From contig NZ_JBFEFH010000002.1 in assembly GCF_040717455.1 (NCBI RefSeq), forward strand, positions 310,001-374,000: a stretch of DNA of 64,000 nucleotides, given 5' to 3'. Positions 26,427-35,573 of this stretch are shown piece by piece (within the stretch, counting starts at the first letter, position 1; every line of letters starts with the position of its first letter). The notes below the pieces were generated by a model. The model had not been told where the DNA came from. It did not search any database and saw nothing but the letters and a program-made list of their open reading frames with translations. A program made the translations under genes and the position numbers. Origin of the DNA: Tautonia sp040717455. GTDB taxonomy: Bacteria; Planctomycetota; Planctomycetia; Isosphaerales; Isosphaeraceae.

Positions 26427-26894
26427 ATGGACCACGAGGCCTTCATGCGCCGGGCGGTGGAGATCTGCCGCAAGGGGATCGCCGCCGGGCAGTCACCCTT
26501 CGGATCGGTGATCGTCCGGGACGGCCGGGTCGTGGCCGAGGCGCACAACACCGTCTGGCAGGACACCGACCCGACGGCCCACGCCGAGGTCAACGCGATC
26601 CGGGTCGCCTGCCGGGGCCTCGATCGCATCGACCTGAGCGGATCGACCCTGTACACGACCTGCGAGCCCTGCCCGATGTGCCTGGCCGCCTCGCACTGGG
26701 CCCGGGTCGACCGGGTGATCTTCGGCGCCTCGATCGCCGATGCCGACGCCGCCGGCTTCTCCGAGCTGAGCATCCCCGCCGCCTCGCTCGCCCGCCAGGG
26801 CGGCAGCCCTCTCCTCGTCGAGCCCGGCCCCCTCCGCGACGACTGTCTCGCCCTGTTCGCCACCTGGCAGGCCGCCCGAGGGCGCGCGTATTGA
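26427..26894 (+). CDS. Nucleoside/nucleobase deaminase
   Basis: The 155-residue protein is a cytidine-deaminase-superfamily enzyme. The zinc site is TAHAEVNAIR (HAE, with Glu as proton shuttle) and TCEPCPMCLAA (PCxxC). Length and the DHEAFMRRAVEICRKGIAAG start resemble guanine deaminase and related nucleoside deaminases more than tRNA adenosine deaminase, but the two are hard to separate by eye. ATG 26427 follows GGAGGACG. It has no linked neighbours. Confidence 0.88.
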   Translation: MDHEAFMRRAVEICRKGIAAGQSPFGSVIVRDGRVVAEAHNTVWQDTDPTAHAEVNAIRVACRGLDRIDLSGSTLYTTCEPCPMCLAASHWARVDRVIFGASIADADAAGFSELSIPAASLARQGGSPLLVEPGPLRDDCLALFATWQAARGRAY

Positions 26895-27423
26895 TCCGAG
26901 CCCGTTGCCAGGGTGCATCTGCCCGGGCCGTTCGCGCTGATTTGATGAAACGCTCGGGTGCGAGCTTCAGCTATTTCAAGCCGGGCTGAAGGATGATCTC
27001 AGCCAGGGTATGCACGCGTGCGGCCTGAATCTCATCGGAGGGTGGATCATGTCTTGAATCGGGCGGGTCGGCGTGCCCAGAATCCGGATGATCGGCCGTG
27101 ATGGCCGTGGTTTGCGGCTCCGAAGGAAGGCGGGCGGTCACCTCGCACGCGGAAGTGTTGGGAGACAGGCCGCCGACATCATGACAGGACGTGGCCCATC
27201 TCGTTCTGGTCATGGGGCGGGGCTCGCGGACGCCCTCGATGGCTCGACCCTCCATCGAGGGCCGGTATCTGATCTGATGGCTGCCCGGCGGCGGTCGGCT
27301 ACGCCTTGATCCCCCGCCCGAGGAGGCACCTGGTGGCGGCCGACCGAGGGGAACTGACCTTCGGTTGGGCTTTGCCGGGTTGCCCCCCCGACGCGGTTGG
27401 ATCTACGGAGACTTCTTTTTCTT
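26895..27423. other. Intergenic stretch without a supported gene
   Basis: This 529-bp gap separates the deaminase from the first PEP-CTERM gene. Open frames here have no recognisable domain, start signal or conserved pattern. The last 100 bp presumably contains the promoter of the PEP-CTERM gene, but no clear elements were identified. Confidence 0.4.
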
Positions 27424-28302
27424 ATGATCCACACTCGATCCACCATGCCCGAGACCCGGGGTTCGTCCCGATGGCTCGGCTTCGTCGGCCTGGCGGCCCT
27501 GGTCGCGGCGTCGCTCGCGGCCCAGCCGGCCCAGGCGGGGCAGGTGACTGCGTCGTCCGTGTTGACGCTCGGTAACAACGCGCCCACGGTGACCTACAGC
27601 TTGAATGGGGCCGCGCCAAGAACCGTCTATGCGGGGGCCTTCACGACGACGATTCAGACGTCGTCTGTCGCCTGGCTCCCTGCGGGGACAGCGCTCGAGA
27701 CCTACTGCGTTGATCTTTCCATCAACCTCAGTTCGGGGACAGTGACTCCTGCCGAGGTCTCGCAGACCAATGTCGCCAGCCTGAATGACGCGAATAGTGT
27801 CGCCCGCAACATCGGCGCGGCGGGCTGGGTGCTGTCGAACTATGGGGTCTATGGAGAGACTGTAGGGGCGACTGCCAGCGGTTTGCTAAACGACCTCAAT
27901 TTAACATCAGCGAGTCTGAACGACGGCAATAACTGGTCCGATGCGCGGGCCGAGGCTGCGATCCAGGTCGCGATCTGGAAGGCGGCTTACGATAGCAACT
28001 CGACCGATGTATCTACCGGCGATCTCGAATTCACGAGTATCAACGCGGACGTGGCCACTGTTGCCAATGCAATCCTCGTCGCTCGCGGCGTCAAGACGGC
28101 CGTGATCGGCTTTGTGAATTATCCCCCGATCCTCAACGGGGCTCAGACGCCGATCAACCAGGACCAGATCTTCGTGCTCCCCGATGGGAGCCTCCAGGCC
28201 ATTCCCGAGCCCTCGACCCTGGCGATGGCCGCGTTTGGTGGGCTGATTGGCCTGGGGATGTTGGGGAGGAAGCGCCTGAGGGAGCGGAAGGCCGCGGCGT
28301 GA
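27424..28302 (+). CDS. PEP-CTERM protein with thioester-domain-like motifs
   Basis: The 292-residue exported protein has a signal peptide ending AQPAQAG near residue 39. It ends with AIPEPSTLAMAAFGGLIGLG and a basic tail, the PEP-CTERM sorting signal recognised by exosortase. In between, ETYCVDL (Cys95) and AAIQVAIWKAA (Gln181) match the paired YC and phi-Q-x-x-phi-W patterns of thioester domains, in which Cys and Gln form an internal covalent bond. If real, the protein could attach covalently to a surface. It is Thr/Ser/Asn-rich. No exosortase gene is in the window. Confidence 0.85.
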   Translation: MIHTRSTMPETRGSSRWLGFVGLAALVAASLAAQPAQAGQVTASSVLTLGNNAPTVTYSLNGAAPRTVYAGAFTTTIQTSSVAWLPAGTALETYCVDLSINLSSGTVTPAEVSQTNVASLNDANSVARNIGAAGWVLSNYGVYGETVGATASGLLNDLNLTSASLNDGNNWSDARAEAAIQVAIWKAAYDSNSTDVSTGDLEFTSINADVATVANAILVARGVKTAVIGFVNYPPILNGAQTPINQDQIFVLPDGSLQAIPEPSTLAMAAFGGLIGLGMLGRKRLRERKAAA

Positions 28303-28834
28303 GCATCAGGAGCCGACGACGGCCCTGAACGGTGCAGTTGCACACACGACAAACAACCACGCCCGATCGCCGGCATGATGGCGATCTCAACCGAGCGCGT
28401 GCCAGCCCTCGTCAACCATCCCGGCCCGGCCCGACCTCATCAACGGAGGATTGGGCCGGGCCGCTTCCGTGCGCGGGATGATGCGAGAACGAGACAGGAG
28501 TGTTGCGTCCCGACAACGTCCCGAGAACTCCGGGGGCGGTGCTCTTGCATCTCCGAGGGGGGAACAACCAGAATGACGGGGGCGGGAAATGCATTCGTGC
28601 TCGGACTCGTGCTCGACGGGCTCGGAGGTGTTGGGGGACTGGGTGAGGTCGCGGGAGGCTGAGCAGAGCGTCGAGGCTCTGTTGCGGTACGTAATCGGAC
28701 GGACGTAAGGGCTTGCGTCGTCCGATGGTTGGCCGGAGATTCGCTTCGGGCTGACAGGAACACGCGCGAGGTCGCCACGACGGCGGCCATTGCGATAATG
28801 CACGGTGACGGCTCCATTTTGAGGGGTCTCTTTG
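28303..28834. other. Intergenic stretch between two PEP-CTERM genes
   Basis: This 532-bp gap contains a terminator-like hairpin at 28422-28463 and otherwise no supported gene. Short open frames on both strands show no conserved features. A promoter for the downstream gene should lie near 28700-28830 but is not recognisable. Confidence 0.4.
28422..28463 (+). terminator. Hairpin after the first PEP-CTERM gene
   Basis: CGGCCCGGCCC at 28422-28432 pairs with GGGCCGGGCCG at 28453-28463 across a 20-nt loop, 120 bp after the stop codon. No U-tract follows. Confidence 0.5.
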
Positions 28835-29656
28835 ATGAGTGTGCGCGGACAAGGTGCCCTGTGGGGTGTCCTGGTGGTGCTGGCAGTGGCAGTGGCTTCC
28901 GAGCCGTGTCAGGCGGGCCTGTATCTGGGCTCGGGCATGAATACATCGGCGAATCATCAACTGGCCGCCTCGGCCGAGTTCTCGCTGAACGGTTCAATGC
29001 TCTCAATTATTCTGAAGAACACGTCGCCCCAGACTTATGGGACGAATCAGACAGTGCCGAGTAGTGTCCTGACAGCACTGCTGGTTGACATCAATCCGGT
29101 GCCGACCTCCTTCAACCTACTGACGGCGTATGCCTCGGGGCTGGTGAATTACTCGGGGCCGGCGAACCCGAACCTGGCGGTGAGCGGCTCGAAGAAGGAC
29201 CCGGTGGGGACGCTCGGGGGCTGGCAGCTCAAGCCGTCCGACGGCCTCGGGACCGCGGGGTTCGGGATTTTTAACGGCAACATCGTCAACACGGGAGAGG
29301 GCAAGGGAGGTTATAACTTCGGTCTCATCAACGCCGGGTACAATCCAGGCGATGGGAACAAGCCCGTGAACAGTACTCCGCTGGTCCGGGATACCCTGTC
29401 GTTCACGATCACGGTGGGCAGCGAGTTCCGCCTGGACCACATCCAGAGCGTGAAATTCCAGTACGGGACCTCGCTCTCGGAGCCGAGCTTCTTCGGAACC
29501 CTCCAGACGCCACCGGGCAATGACGACGAGGGCTCCGAGGGGGTCAACCCGGTCCCCGAGCCATCGACCCTGGTGATGGCCCTGGGCTGCGTGGCGACGA
29601 TCGGCGTGGCTCGGGTGATCCGGCGGCGTCGCAGGTCGTTGAACACCGCGGCCTGA
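28835..29656 (+). CDS. PEP-CTERM sorting-domain protein
   Basis: The 273-residue protein starts at ATG 28835 (an in-frame TTG precedes it). It has a signal peptide ending SEPCQAG and a beta-rich Gly/Asn/Ser middle. The C-terminus NPVPEPSTLVMALGCVATIG plus an Arg-rich tail is the PEP-CTERM signal. The middle region, with GWQLKPSDGLGTAGFGIFNG, is of an unassigned type common among planctomycete exported proteins. It lies between another PEP-CTERM gene and an ADP-ribosylglycohydrolase gene in the same orientation. Confidence 0.85.
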   Translation: MSVRGQGALWGVLVVLAVAVASEPCQAGLYLGSGMNTSANHQLAASAEFSLNGSMLSIILKNTSPQTYGTNQTVPSSVLTALLVDINPVPTSFNLLTAYASGLVNYSGPANPNLAVSGSKKDPVGTLGGWQLKPSDGLGTAGFGIFNGNIVNTGEGKGGYNFGLINAGYNPGDGNKPVNSTPLVRDTLSFTITVGSEFRLDHIQSVKFQYGTSLSEPSFFGTLQTPPGNDDEGSEGVNPVPEPSTLVMALGCVATIGVARVIRRRRRSLNTAA

Positions 29657-29803
29657 TCGACCGATTCTGCCCCAGGCGCAAACCGATGCGGCTCGATGCC
29701 CCGTCTCCGGCGTGCCGGCGGCGGGGCGTCGTCATTTTCCGCGCGGAGCGAATCGGGTAAGCTCCCCGGGGGAGTGTCATCGGGAAACCTTGAGTTCGAT
29801 CGG

Positions 29804-30790
29804 ATGGGGACTGCCATGGGAACCGGAACGCCCGCGAGCCGGCGCGATCGGATCGAAGGGGGGCTGGTCGGCCTCCTGGTGGGGGATGCGCTGGGCGTGC
29901 CGTATGAGTTCCACGAGCCGGGCGAATTGCCGCCGATCGAGCGGATCGAGATGGAGCCGCCGGAGGGGTTCGGGAGGGCGCACGCGGGGGTGCCGGCGGG
30001 GACGTGGTCGGACGACGGGGCGCAGGCGCTGTGCCTGCTGGCGTCGCTGCTCGACTGCGGCCGGTTGGACCTGGAGGACCTGGGACGCAGGCTGATCGAT
30101 TGGTATGATCGGGGCTTCATGGCCGTCGATGGCAAAGTGTTCGACGTCGGGATCACCACGACCCGGGCCCTGCGGAACCTGCGGGAGGGGATCCCGGCGA
30201 TGATGGCCGGGCCCCATGACGAGCGGGATAACGGCAACGGGGCCCTGATGCGCGTCCTGCCGCTGGCGCTCTGGCACCGGGGGACGGATGTGGATTTGAT
30301 CGACCTGGCATGCTTGCAGTCGAAGCTGACGCACGGCCACGCGCGGTCGCAGGCGTGCTGCGCCTTGTATTGCCTCTGGGCGCGGCGGATCCTCGACGGC
30401 GCGGCCGACCCCTGGCGCGAGGCCGTGCGGACCATGCGGACGCTCTGCGATTACCAGTCGATCCTGATGATCGAGCTCGAAGGGGCGATCCGGCCCGACG
30501 AGCCCCCCTCGGGCAAGGGGACCGGGTACGTGGTCGATTGCCTGCGGTCGGGCCGCCTGGCGATGGAAGAACCCACGTATGAAGGCGTGGTCAAATCCGC
30601 CATCGCCCTCGGGCACGACACCGATACGACCGCGTGCGTGGCCGGAGGGCTGGCGGGCTTGCGGGACGGGATCGGGGCGATCCCCGACCGGTGGCGGCAG
30701 GCGCTCCGGGGGAAGGAGCTGTACGGGCCGCTCCTGGAGCGGTTGCTCGACCGGCTGGAGGGGCCTGGCGACGTTCCCCGGGCCCGGTGA
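29804..30790 (+). CDS. ADP-ribosylglycohydrolase family protein
   Basis: The 328-residue DraG-type enzyme shows the dimetal-site motifs of the family: GLLVGDALGVPYEF near the N-terminus, GTWSDDGAQALCLLASLL, DNGNGALMRVLPLA and GHDTDTTACVAGGLAGL. It would remove ADP-ribose from proteins or small molecules in the cytoplasm. It may start at ATG 29804 or 29816; the longer form is given. No ADP-ribosyltransferase is adjacent, although a macro-domain protein occurs at 39147. Confidence 0.88.
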   Translation: MGTAMGTGTPASRRDRIEGGLVGLLVGDALGVPYEFHEPGELPPIERIEMEPPEGFGRAHAGVPAGTWSDDGAQALCLLASLLDCGRLDLEDLGRRLIDWYDRGFMAVDGKVFDVGITTTRALRNLREGIPAMMAGPHDERDNGNGALMRVLPLALWHRGTDVDLIDLACLQSKLTHGHARSQACCALYCLWARRILDGAADPWREAVRTMRTLCDYQSILMIELEGAIRPDEPPSGKGTGYVVDCLRSGRLAMEEPTYEGVVKSAIALGHDTDTTACVAGGLAGLRDGIGAIPDRWRQALRGKELYGPLLERLLDRLEGPGDVPRAR

Positions 30791-31147
30791 GACGCGGCTC
30801 GGGGCCCCCGCTCGACGGCTCCCGGCGAGGAGAGCCGGCCCGGGCGAGACTCCCGAGGGAGGCCGAGCCATCGGCCACGATCGGGGACACGCCGGGGTCG
30901 TCACGTCTGCAAGGGGGGGGCCGCTGTCGGATGCGCCAGGGCGAGTCGATGCGGGCCGTGCCCGGCCCCCGCGGGCCGATTCAAAAGAATCTGTGATTAT
31001 TTGGTTGACTTTTCCCTTTCTGCGGTGCTAAGACTCGACGGGGCAGGCCGGCACCCATCGGGACTCAGTTCTCTGGTGGCTGATTCGCTCCGGGCGATTC
31101 CAAGGGAAGGGGTCTCAAGGTGTGAGTCGTTTCAGGAGTCTAGACTT
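30791..31147. other. Intergenic stretch upstream of the third PEP-CTERM gene
   Basis: This gap of 357 bp is without a supported gene. TTGACT near 31008 in an AT-richer segment (30990-31030) could be part of a promoter. AGGAG at 31134-31138 is the ribosome site of the next gene. Confidence 0.4.
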
Positions 31148-32230
31148 GTGAAAAACGCGTTGTTGTCCATCACTCTTGCTCTCATGGCGGCGACGTCGGC
31201 GACGGCAGAGTCGTTGTCGGTCGTCAAGGACGTCCGGTTCACCTGGACTCCGTCGGATCAGGCCGTCCCGGGCCTGGGCTCCGCGACATGGGGCCAGAAT
31301 ACGGCCCGGGACAACAACCTCCCCGCGCTCGATACCAAGCCTGAGGAGAGCCAGGCGTTTGCCCTCAGCCTCACCGGCCCATCGCTTGCGCCGACGAAGA
31401 GGGCCACGGCCACGGCCGGGGCGGCCAAGGCTGAGGTCGAAATCGGGGTCGGACCGGCGACGGTCCAGCCCAACGGCGATATCTCCGTCGACGGGAAAAT
31501 CCAGATCGATCTGGAGGCGCCCGCGGAGGGGAAAGGGGGCAGCGCACAGGGCAGGGGGAGGATCAATCTCAATGGAAAACAGACGGTCACGGGCTTAACC
31601 GTTGATGGCCAAGCGGTCGTGCGGAATCGCATCGGCCCCGCGATCGGTGCGCTGAAGAAGAAGGGGGTCTACCTGGACCCCTTATCGCTCAGCATCGCCG
31701 ACGAAGCCGGCACGGTGATCCTCCCCGAGACGGATTTCTTCGAGTTCGGTTTCGATTTTTCCCCCGGGGCCAATGTCACGATGGACGCCTCGGACTCCTT
31801 GGTGCTCGAACTCTTCGACGACCCATTCGAGCCGGCGAGTGCGAACTTCTTCGCGAGGACATTGGTCGATTGGGCCTCCTCGTCGCTCGAGGGGACGGCC
31901 TCGCTGACGGACGGCGTCTTCACCGGGACCGGCGACTTCGCCGACACGAGCCTTTGGACATTCGTCTACTCGACAGTTGAACCGTCTTTCATCCGTCGCG
32001 CGATCCTCACGGGTCTGGACGTGAGCAACATCGGGGTCTCCTTCGCGGCGCCGGTGGACAGTTCCCTGGAGGGCACCGACGTCGACTTCCGACTGGGGAG
32101 CTCGGCCTCGGCCTCCCTCGTCATCGTGCCCGAGCCCTCGTCGCTGGTCCTGAGTGGCCTGGGCCTGATCGGCCTGATCGGCCTGGTGTGGCTCCGATCG
32201 GCCCACGGCATCGGATCGACAACCACTTGA
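31148..32230 (+). CDS. PEP-CTERM sorting-domain protein, GTG start
   Basis: The start is placed at GTG 31148 because AGGAG lies nine bases upstream and the product then begins with a signal peptide (KNALLSITLALMAATSATA). The 360-residue protein is beta-rich, with a central Ala/Lys/Gly stretch, and ends VPEPSSLVLSGLGLIGLIGL, the PEP-CTERM motif. Its tail is less basic than usual (RSAHGIGSTTT), so exosortase sorting is probable but not certain. No known catalytic domain is visible. Confidence 0.8.
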   Translation: MKNALLSITLALMAATSATAESLSVVKDVRFTWTPSDQAVPGLGSATWGQNTARDNNLPALDTKPEESQAFALSLTGPSLAPTKRATATAGAAKAEVEIGVGPATVQPNGDISVDGKIQIDLEAPAEGKGGSAQGRGRINLNGKQTVTGLTVDGQAVVRNRIGPAIGALKKKGVYLDPLSLSIADEAGTVILPETDFFEFGFDFSPGANVTMDASDSLVLELFDDPFEPASANFFARTLVDWASSSLEGTASLTDGVFTGTGDFADTSLWTFVYSTVEPSFIRRAILTGLDVSNIGVSFAAPVDSSLEGTDVDFRLGSSASASLVIVPEPSSLVLSGLGLIGLIGLVWLRSAHGIGSTTT

Positions 32231-32250
32231 ACGATGGTCGGGTGCCGGGT

Positions 32251-32278
32251 GGCCCGCCCACGCCTTCGCGGGCGGGCC
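32251..32278 (+). terminator. Hairpin after the third PEP-CTERM gene
   Basis: GGCCCGCC at 32251-32258 pairs with GGCGGGCC at 32271-32278 across a 12-nt loop, 20 bp after the stop. It lies between two convergent genes, this one and gyrB. Confidence 0.6.
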
Positions 32279-32403
32279 GTTCACGCTCCCGCGCCGCCCG
32301 GTTCCTGCGGGCGGGGCCAACGACCACCGCTCCCTGGCCAATTGCGCGTGGCCAGGGCACCGGACAGGGGCGCGGGGCGGAGGCGATTGGGGGCCGGGTC
32401 GCG

Positions 32404-35028
32404 TCAGACGTCGAGGTTCTTGACCTCGAGCGCGTGCTTCTCGATGAAGTCGCGGCGGGGTTCGACGTCGTCGCCCATGAGGGTGGTGAACAGGTCGTTG
32501 GCGGCGGCGGCGTCGTCGAGGCGGACCTGGAGCAGGGTGCGGCGGCTCGGGTCCATGGTGGTCTCCCAGAGCTGCTCGGCGTCCATCTCGCCGAGCCCCT
32601 TGAAGCGGGTGATCTTCAGGCCGCGCTCGCCCAGCTTGCGGACGGTCGGGACCAGCTCGCGGAGGTCGAGCAAGGGGTGCTCGTCCCCCTCGCGGTCGAG
32701 GATGAAGCGCGGTGGGGGCTCGTCGCCGGTGACCTCGACGGGCAGGAGGACGTCGGTCCCCAGCGCGAACTCGTCGCGGAGCCGGGCGATCCACTTGTTC
32801 AACGAGCGGACCTCGCTCAGCTCGATGATCCGGAAGGGGACCTGATCGGCGGAGGAGGGGGTCTCGGCACTGGCCTCGGCGTCAGACTCAGTCTCAGGGG
32901 ACGCTTCGGCCGCGTCGGCGTCGGCGTCGGCGGAGGGGATATCGGTGTCGACGACGGGTGCGGCGTCGAGCGACTCGGGGGCGTGCTCCCGGGTGAAGCG
33001 TTCCAGCTCCTCGGCCGAGGAGAGGTAGACGTCGTCGGCCTCGAGCTGCCGGACGAGGAAGAGGGGGAGCAGGCCGGTCTCGGGGTGGGCGCGGCCCAGG
33101 AATTCGCCGATCGGGAGGTTGCGGCGGCCGAAGGCGCGGAGGGCGTTATCCAGCCCGGCGGCGATCTCGACCAGGGTGCGCAGCTTCTCGCCGTCGGCGG
33201 CCAGCGGGGCGGCGTCGGAGCCGGGGCCGACCCGGCGGAGGGTGGCGTCGTGCAGGCCGTTGCCCATGAGGATGGCGTGCATCTCGGCCTCGGTCTGCAC
33301 GTAGCGCCGCTCCTTCCGGGAGGTGATCAAGTAAAGCGGCGGCTGCGCGACGTACAGGTGCCCCTCGGCCACCAGGCGGGGCATCTGGCGGTAGAAGAAG
33401 GTCATCAGGAGGGTCCGGATGTGCGAGCCGTCGACGTCGGCGTCGGACATCATGACGATCTTGCCGTAGCGTCGCTTGTCGGTCGCCTCTTCCTCGCCGA
33501 TCCCGCCGCCGACGGCGGTGATGATGTTGCGGACCTCCTCGTTGCCGAGGACCTTGTCGAGCCGGGCGCGTTCGACGTTGAGGATCTTGCCGCGCAGGGG
33601 GAGGATGGCCTGGAACTGGCGGTCGCGCCCCCCCTCGGCGGTGCCGCCGGCACTGTCGCCCTCGACGAGGAACAGCTCGGAGTGGTCGCGGTCGTGGCTG
33701 GTGCAGTCCATCAGCTTGCCGGGCAGGCCGCCGCCGGTGAGCACCCCCTTGCGGTTGCGGACCAGCTCGCGGGCCTTGCGGGTGGCCTCCCGGGCCTCGG
33801 CGGCGAGGACGGCCTTGGCGACGAGCTTCTTGGCGGCCCCCGGGTTCTGTTCGAGGTAGGCGGCCAGCGAGTCGTTGACGGCCTTGGCGACGATCCCCTC
33901 GACCTCGCCGTTGCCGAGCTTCGTCTTGGTCTGCCCCTCGAACTGCGGGTCGGGCACGCGGACGGAGACGACGGCGGTCAGCCCCTCGCGGAAGTCGTCG
34001 CCGGAGATGCTCAGGTCCTTCCGGCCCTTCTGGCTGGCGGGAGCGTTGGCCTTCAGGTACGAGTTCATCGTCCGGGTCAAGGCGGCGCGGAAGCCGGTCA
34101 GGTGGGTGCCGCCCTCGATCGTGTGGATGTTGTTGCAGTAGGTGACGACGGTCTCGGAGAAGCTGTCGTTGTACTGGAGCGCGACCTCGACCTCGACGGC
34201 GCGCTCGTCGTCGCGGCCGGTCAGGACGGCCGGCTCGTGCAGGGGGTTCTGGGCGCGGTTGAGGTGGGCGACGAACTCGGCCAGGCCCCCCTCGCTGTAG
34301 AACTCGTCCTGCTTCGGCTCGTCGCCCCGCTCGTCTCGCAGGCGGATGCGGACGCCGGGGTTGAGGAACGAGAGCTCCCGGAAGCGTTTCTCGAGCGTGT
34401 CGTAGTCGAACTCGATGTCGGGGAAGATCTCGGCGTCGGGCAGGAACTGGATGCGGGTCCCGGTGCGCTTGGTGGCGCCGGTGGGCCGGATGGGCCCCTG
34501 GGCCTCTCCCCGGTTGTACTCGTGCCGCCAGATCTTGCCGTCGCGGTGGACCTCGGCCTCGAGGTGCTCGCTCAGGGCGTTGACGACGGTGATGCCGACG
34601 CCGTGCAAACCGCCGGAGACCTTGTAGGTCTGGTGGTCGAACTTGCCGCCGGCGTGGGGCTTGGTCAACACGATTTCGAGCGTGCTGACGCCGGGGTAGT
34701 TCGGGTGCTCCTTGACCGGGATGCCGCGGCCGTCGTCGGCGATCGAGGCCGAGCCGTCGGCGTGGATCGTCACGTCGATGGCGCGGCAGTGGCCGGCCAT
34801 CGCCTCGTCGATCGAGTTGTCGACGACCTCGTAGATCAGGTGGTGCAGCCCCCGGGTGGTCGTGTCGCCGATGTACATGCCGGGACGCTTGCGGATGGCC
34901 TCGATCCCCTCGAGGACCCGGATGTTCTCCTCGGTATAGCCGAGCGCCTGGGAGCCGTCGCCGCCGGGCCCCGGGGGGGTGGTCGGGGCCTCGGGAGTCT
35001 CGATCGAGCCGTCGGAGTTGAGGGCCAT
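32404..35028 (-). CDS. gyrB: DNA gyrase subunit B
   Basis: The 874-residue protein is the ATPase subunit of DNA gyrase. The GHKL ATPase site is YEVVDNSIDEAMAGH, DDGRGIPV and GGLHGVGITVVNALS. The Toprim domain has FLVEGDSAGGTAEGGRDR and MMSDADVDGSHI, and the C-terminal RFKGLGEMDAEQLWETTMDP is complete. It is longer than typical GyrB (about 800) because of an acidic insertion (TDIPSADADADAAEASPETE) before the C-terminal block. ATG 35028 is preferred over an upstream TTG. It lies downstream of dciA-like and dnaN genes on the same strand. Confidence 0.97.
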   Translation of the reverse strand: MALNSDGSIETPEAPTTPPGPGGDGSQALGYTEENIRVLEGIEAIRKRPGMYIGDTTTRGLHHLIYEVVDNSIDEAMAGHCRAIDVTIHADGSASIADDGRGIPVKEHPNYPGVSTLEIVLTKPHAGGKFDHQTYKVSGGLHGVGITVVNALSEHLEAEVHRDGKIWRHEYNRGEAQGPIRPTGATKRTGTRIQFLPDAEIFPDIEFDYDTLEKRFRELSFLNPGVRIRLRDERGDEPKQDEFYSEGGLAEFVAHLNRAQNPLHEPAVLTGRDDERAVEVEVALQYNDSFSETVVTYCNNIHTIEGGTHLTGFRAALTRTMNSYLKANAPASQKGRKDLSISGDDFREGLTAVVSVRVPDPQFEGQTKTKLGNGEVEGIVAKAVNDSLAAYLEQNPGAAKKLVAKAVLAAEAREATRKARELVRNRKGVLTGGGLPGKLMDCTSHDRDHSELFLVEGDSAGGTAEGGRDRQFQAILPLRGKILNVERARLDKVLGNEEVRNIITAVGGGIGEEEATDKRRYGKIVMMSDADVDGSHIRTLLMTFFYRQMPRLVAEGHLYVAQPPLYLITSRKERRYVQTEAEMHAILMGNGLHDATLRRVGPGSDAAPLAADGEKLRTLVEIAAGLDNALRAFGRRNLPIGEFLGRAHPETGLLPLFLVRQLEADDVYLSSAEELERFTREHAPESLDAAPVVDTDIPSADADADAAEASPETESDAEASAETPSSADQVPFRIIELSEVRSLNKWIARLRDEFALGTDVLLPVEVTGDEPPPRFILDREGDEHPLLDLRELVPTVRKLGERGLKITRFKGLGEMDAEQLWETTMDPSRRTLLQVRLDDAAAANDLFTTLMGDDVEPRRDFIEKHALEVKNLDV

Positions 35029-35152
35029 CACCAAACCTCAAAAAGGCTGAAGAGCGAGCGAGCAAGCAACAGGCAAGGCGGGTTCGGGTCGATTCGATTC
35101 GGGTCGAGAGCGGCGCCGGTCGAAGCGGATCGACGGTCACGCGGGCGAGCGG

Positions 35153-35494
35153 TCACGATTCGACGGGACCGACCCGGAAGCGGATGTCGAGGACCGGGGT
35201 GCCGGGCGCCTCGCGCCGCAAGGTGGCGAGGATCGAGGGCTTGCGGAACGCGGACAGTTCCTCCAGGAGCGTCGGGTGGGCGACCGTGACGCTCAAAACC
35301 CCGTGGCGGACGCCTCCGAGGCGGGTCCGGGCGACGAGGTCGGGCCCGACGGCCGATTCCCAGGCGGCTTCCAGCTCGCCCAGGGCCCGGGTCCGGGCAT
35401 ACCCCCGGGCGGCGAAGAGGGAGCCGAGCGTCTCGGCCAGGGGGGTCGGACCTCCGCCCCCCCGAGGGTTGCCCCGATGTGTACGCTTCTTCAT
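35153..35494 (-). CDS. DciA-like (DUF721) protein
   Basis: The 113-residue basic protein has the DUF721 pattern: LAETLGSLFAARGYARTRAL, ELEAAWESAVGPDLVARTRL and VLSVTVAHPTLLEELSAFRK. DciA loads the replicative helicase in bacteria that lack DnaC. Position between dnaN and gyrB fits the classical replication gene order of many bacteria. Assignment rests on motif pattern and context. Confidence 0.82.
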   Translation of the reverse strand: MKKRTHRGNPRGGGGPTPLAETLGSLFAARGYARTRALGELEAAWESAVGPDLVARTRLGGVRHGVLSVTVAHPTLLEELSAFRKPSILATLRREAPGTPVLDIRFRVGPVES

Positions 35495-35573
35495 TATAAC
35501 GCCTCAACCCCCCATTTGGCAAGCGGATGGGGCACGCGCCGCCCGCCTCGTCCCGGCCCCGGAATGCCGATCG

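Noticed and set aside
32188..35289. A plus-strand open frame of over 1000 codons opposite gyrB
   Set aside because: It is an antisense shadow caused by high GC at third codon positions; gyrB on the minus strand is unmistakable and the plus translation is low-complexity Gly/Val/Leu/Asp.
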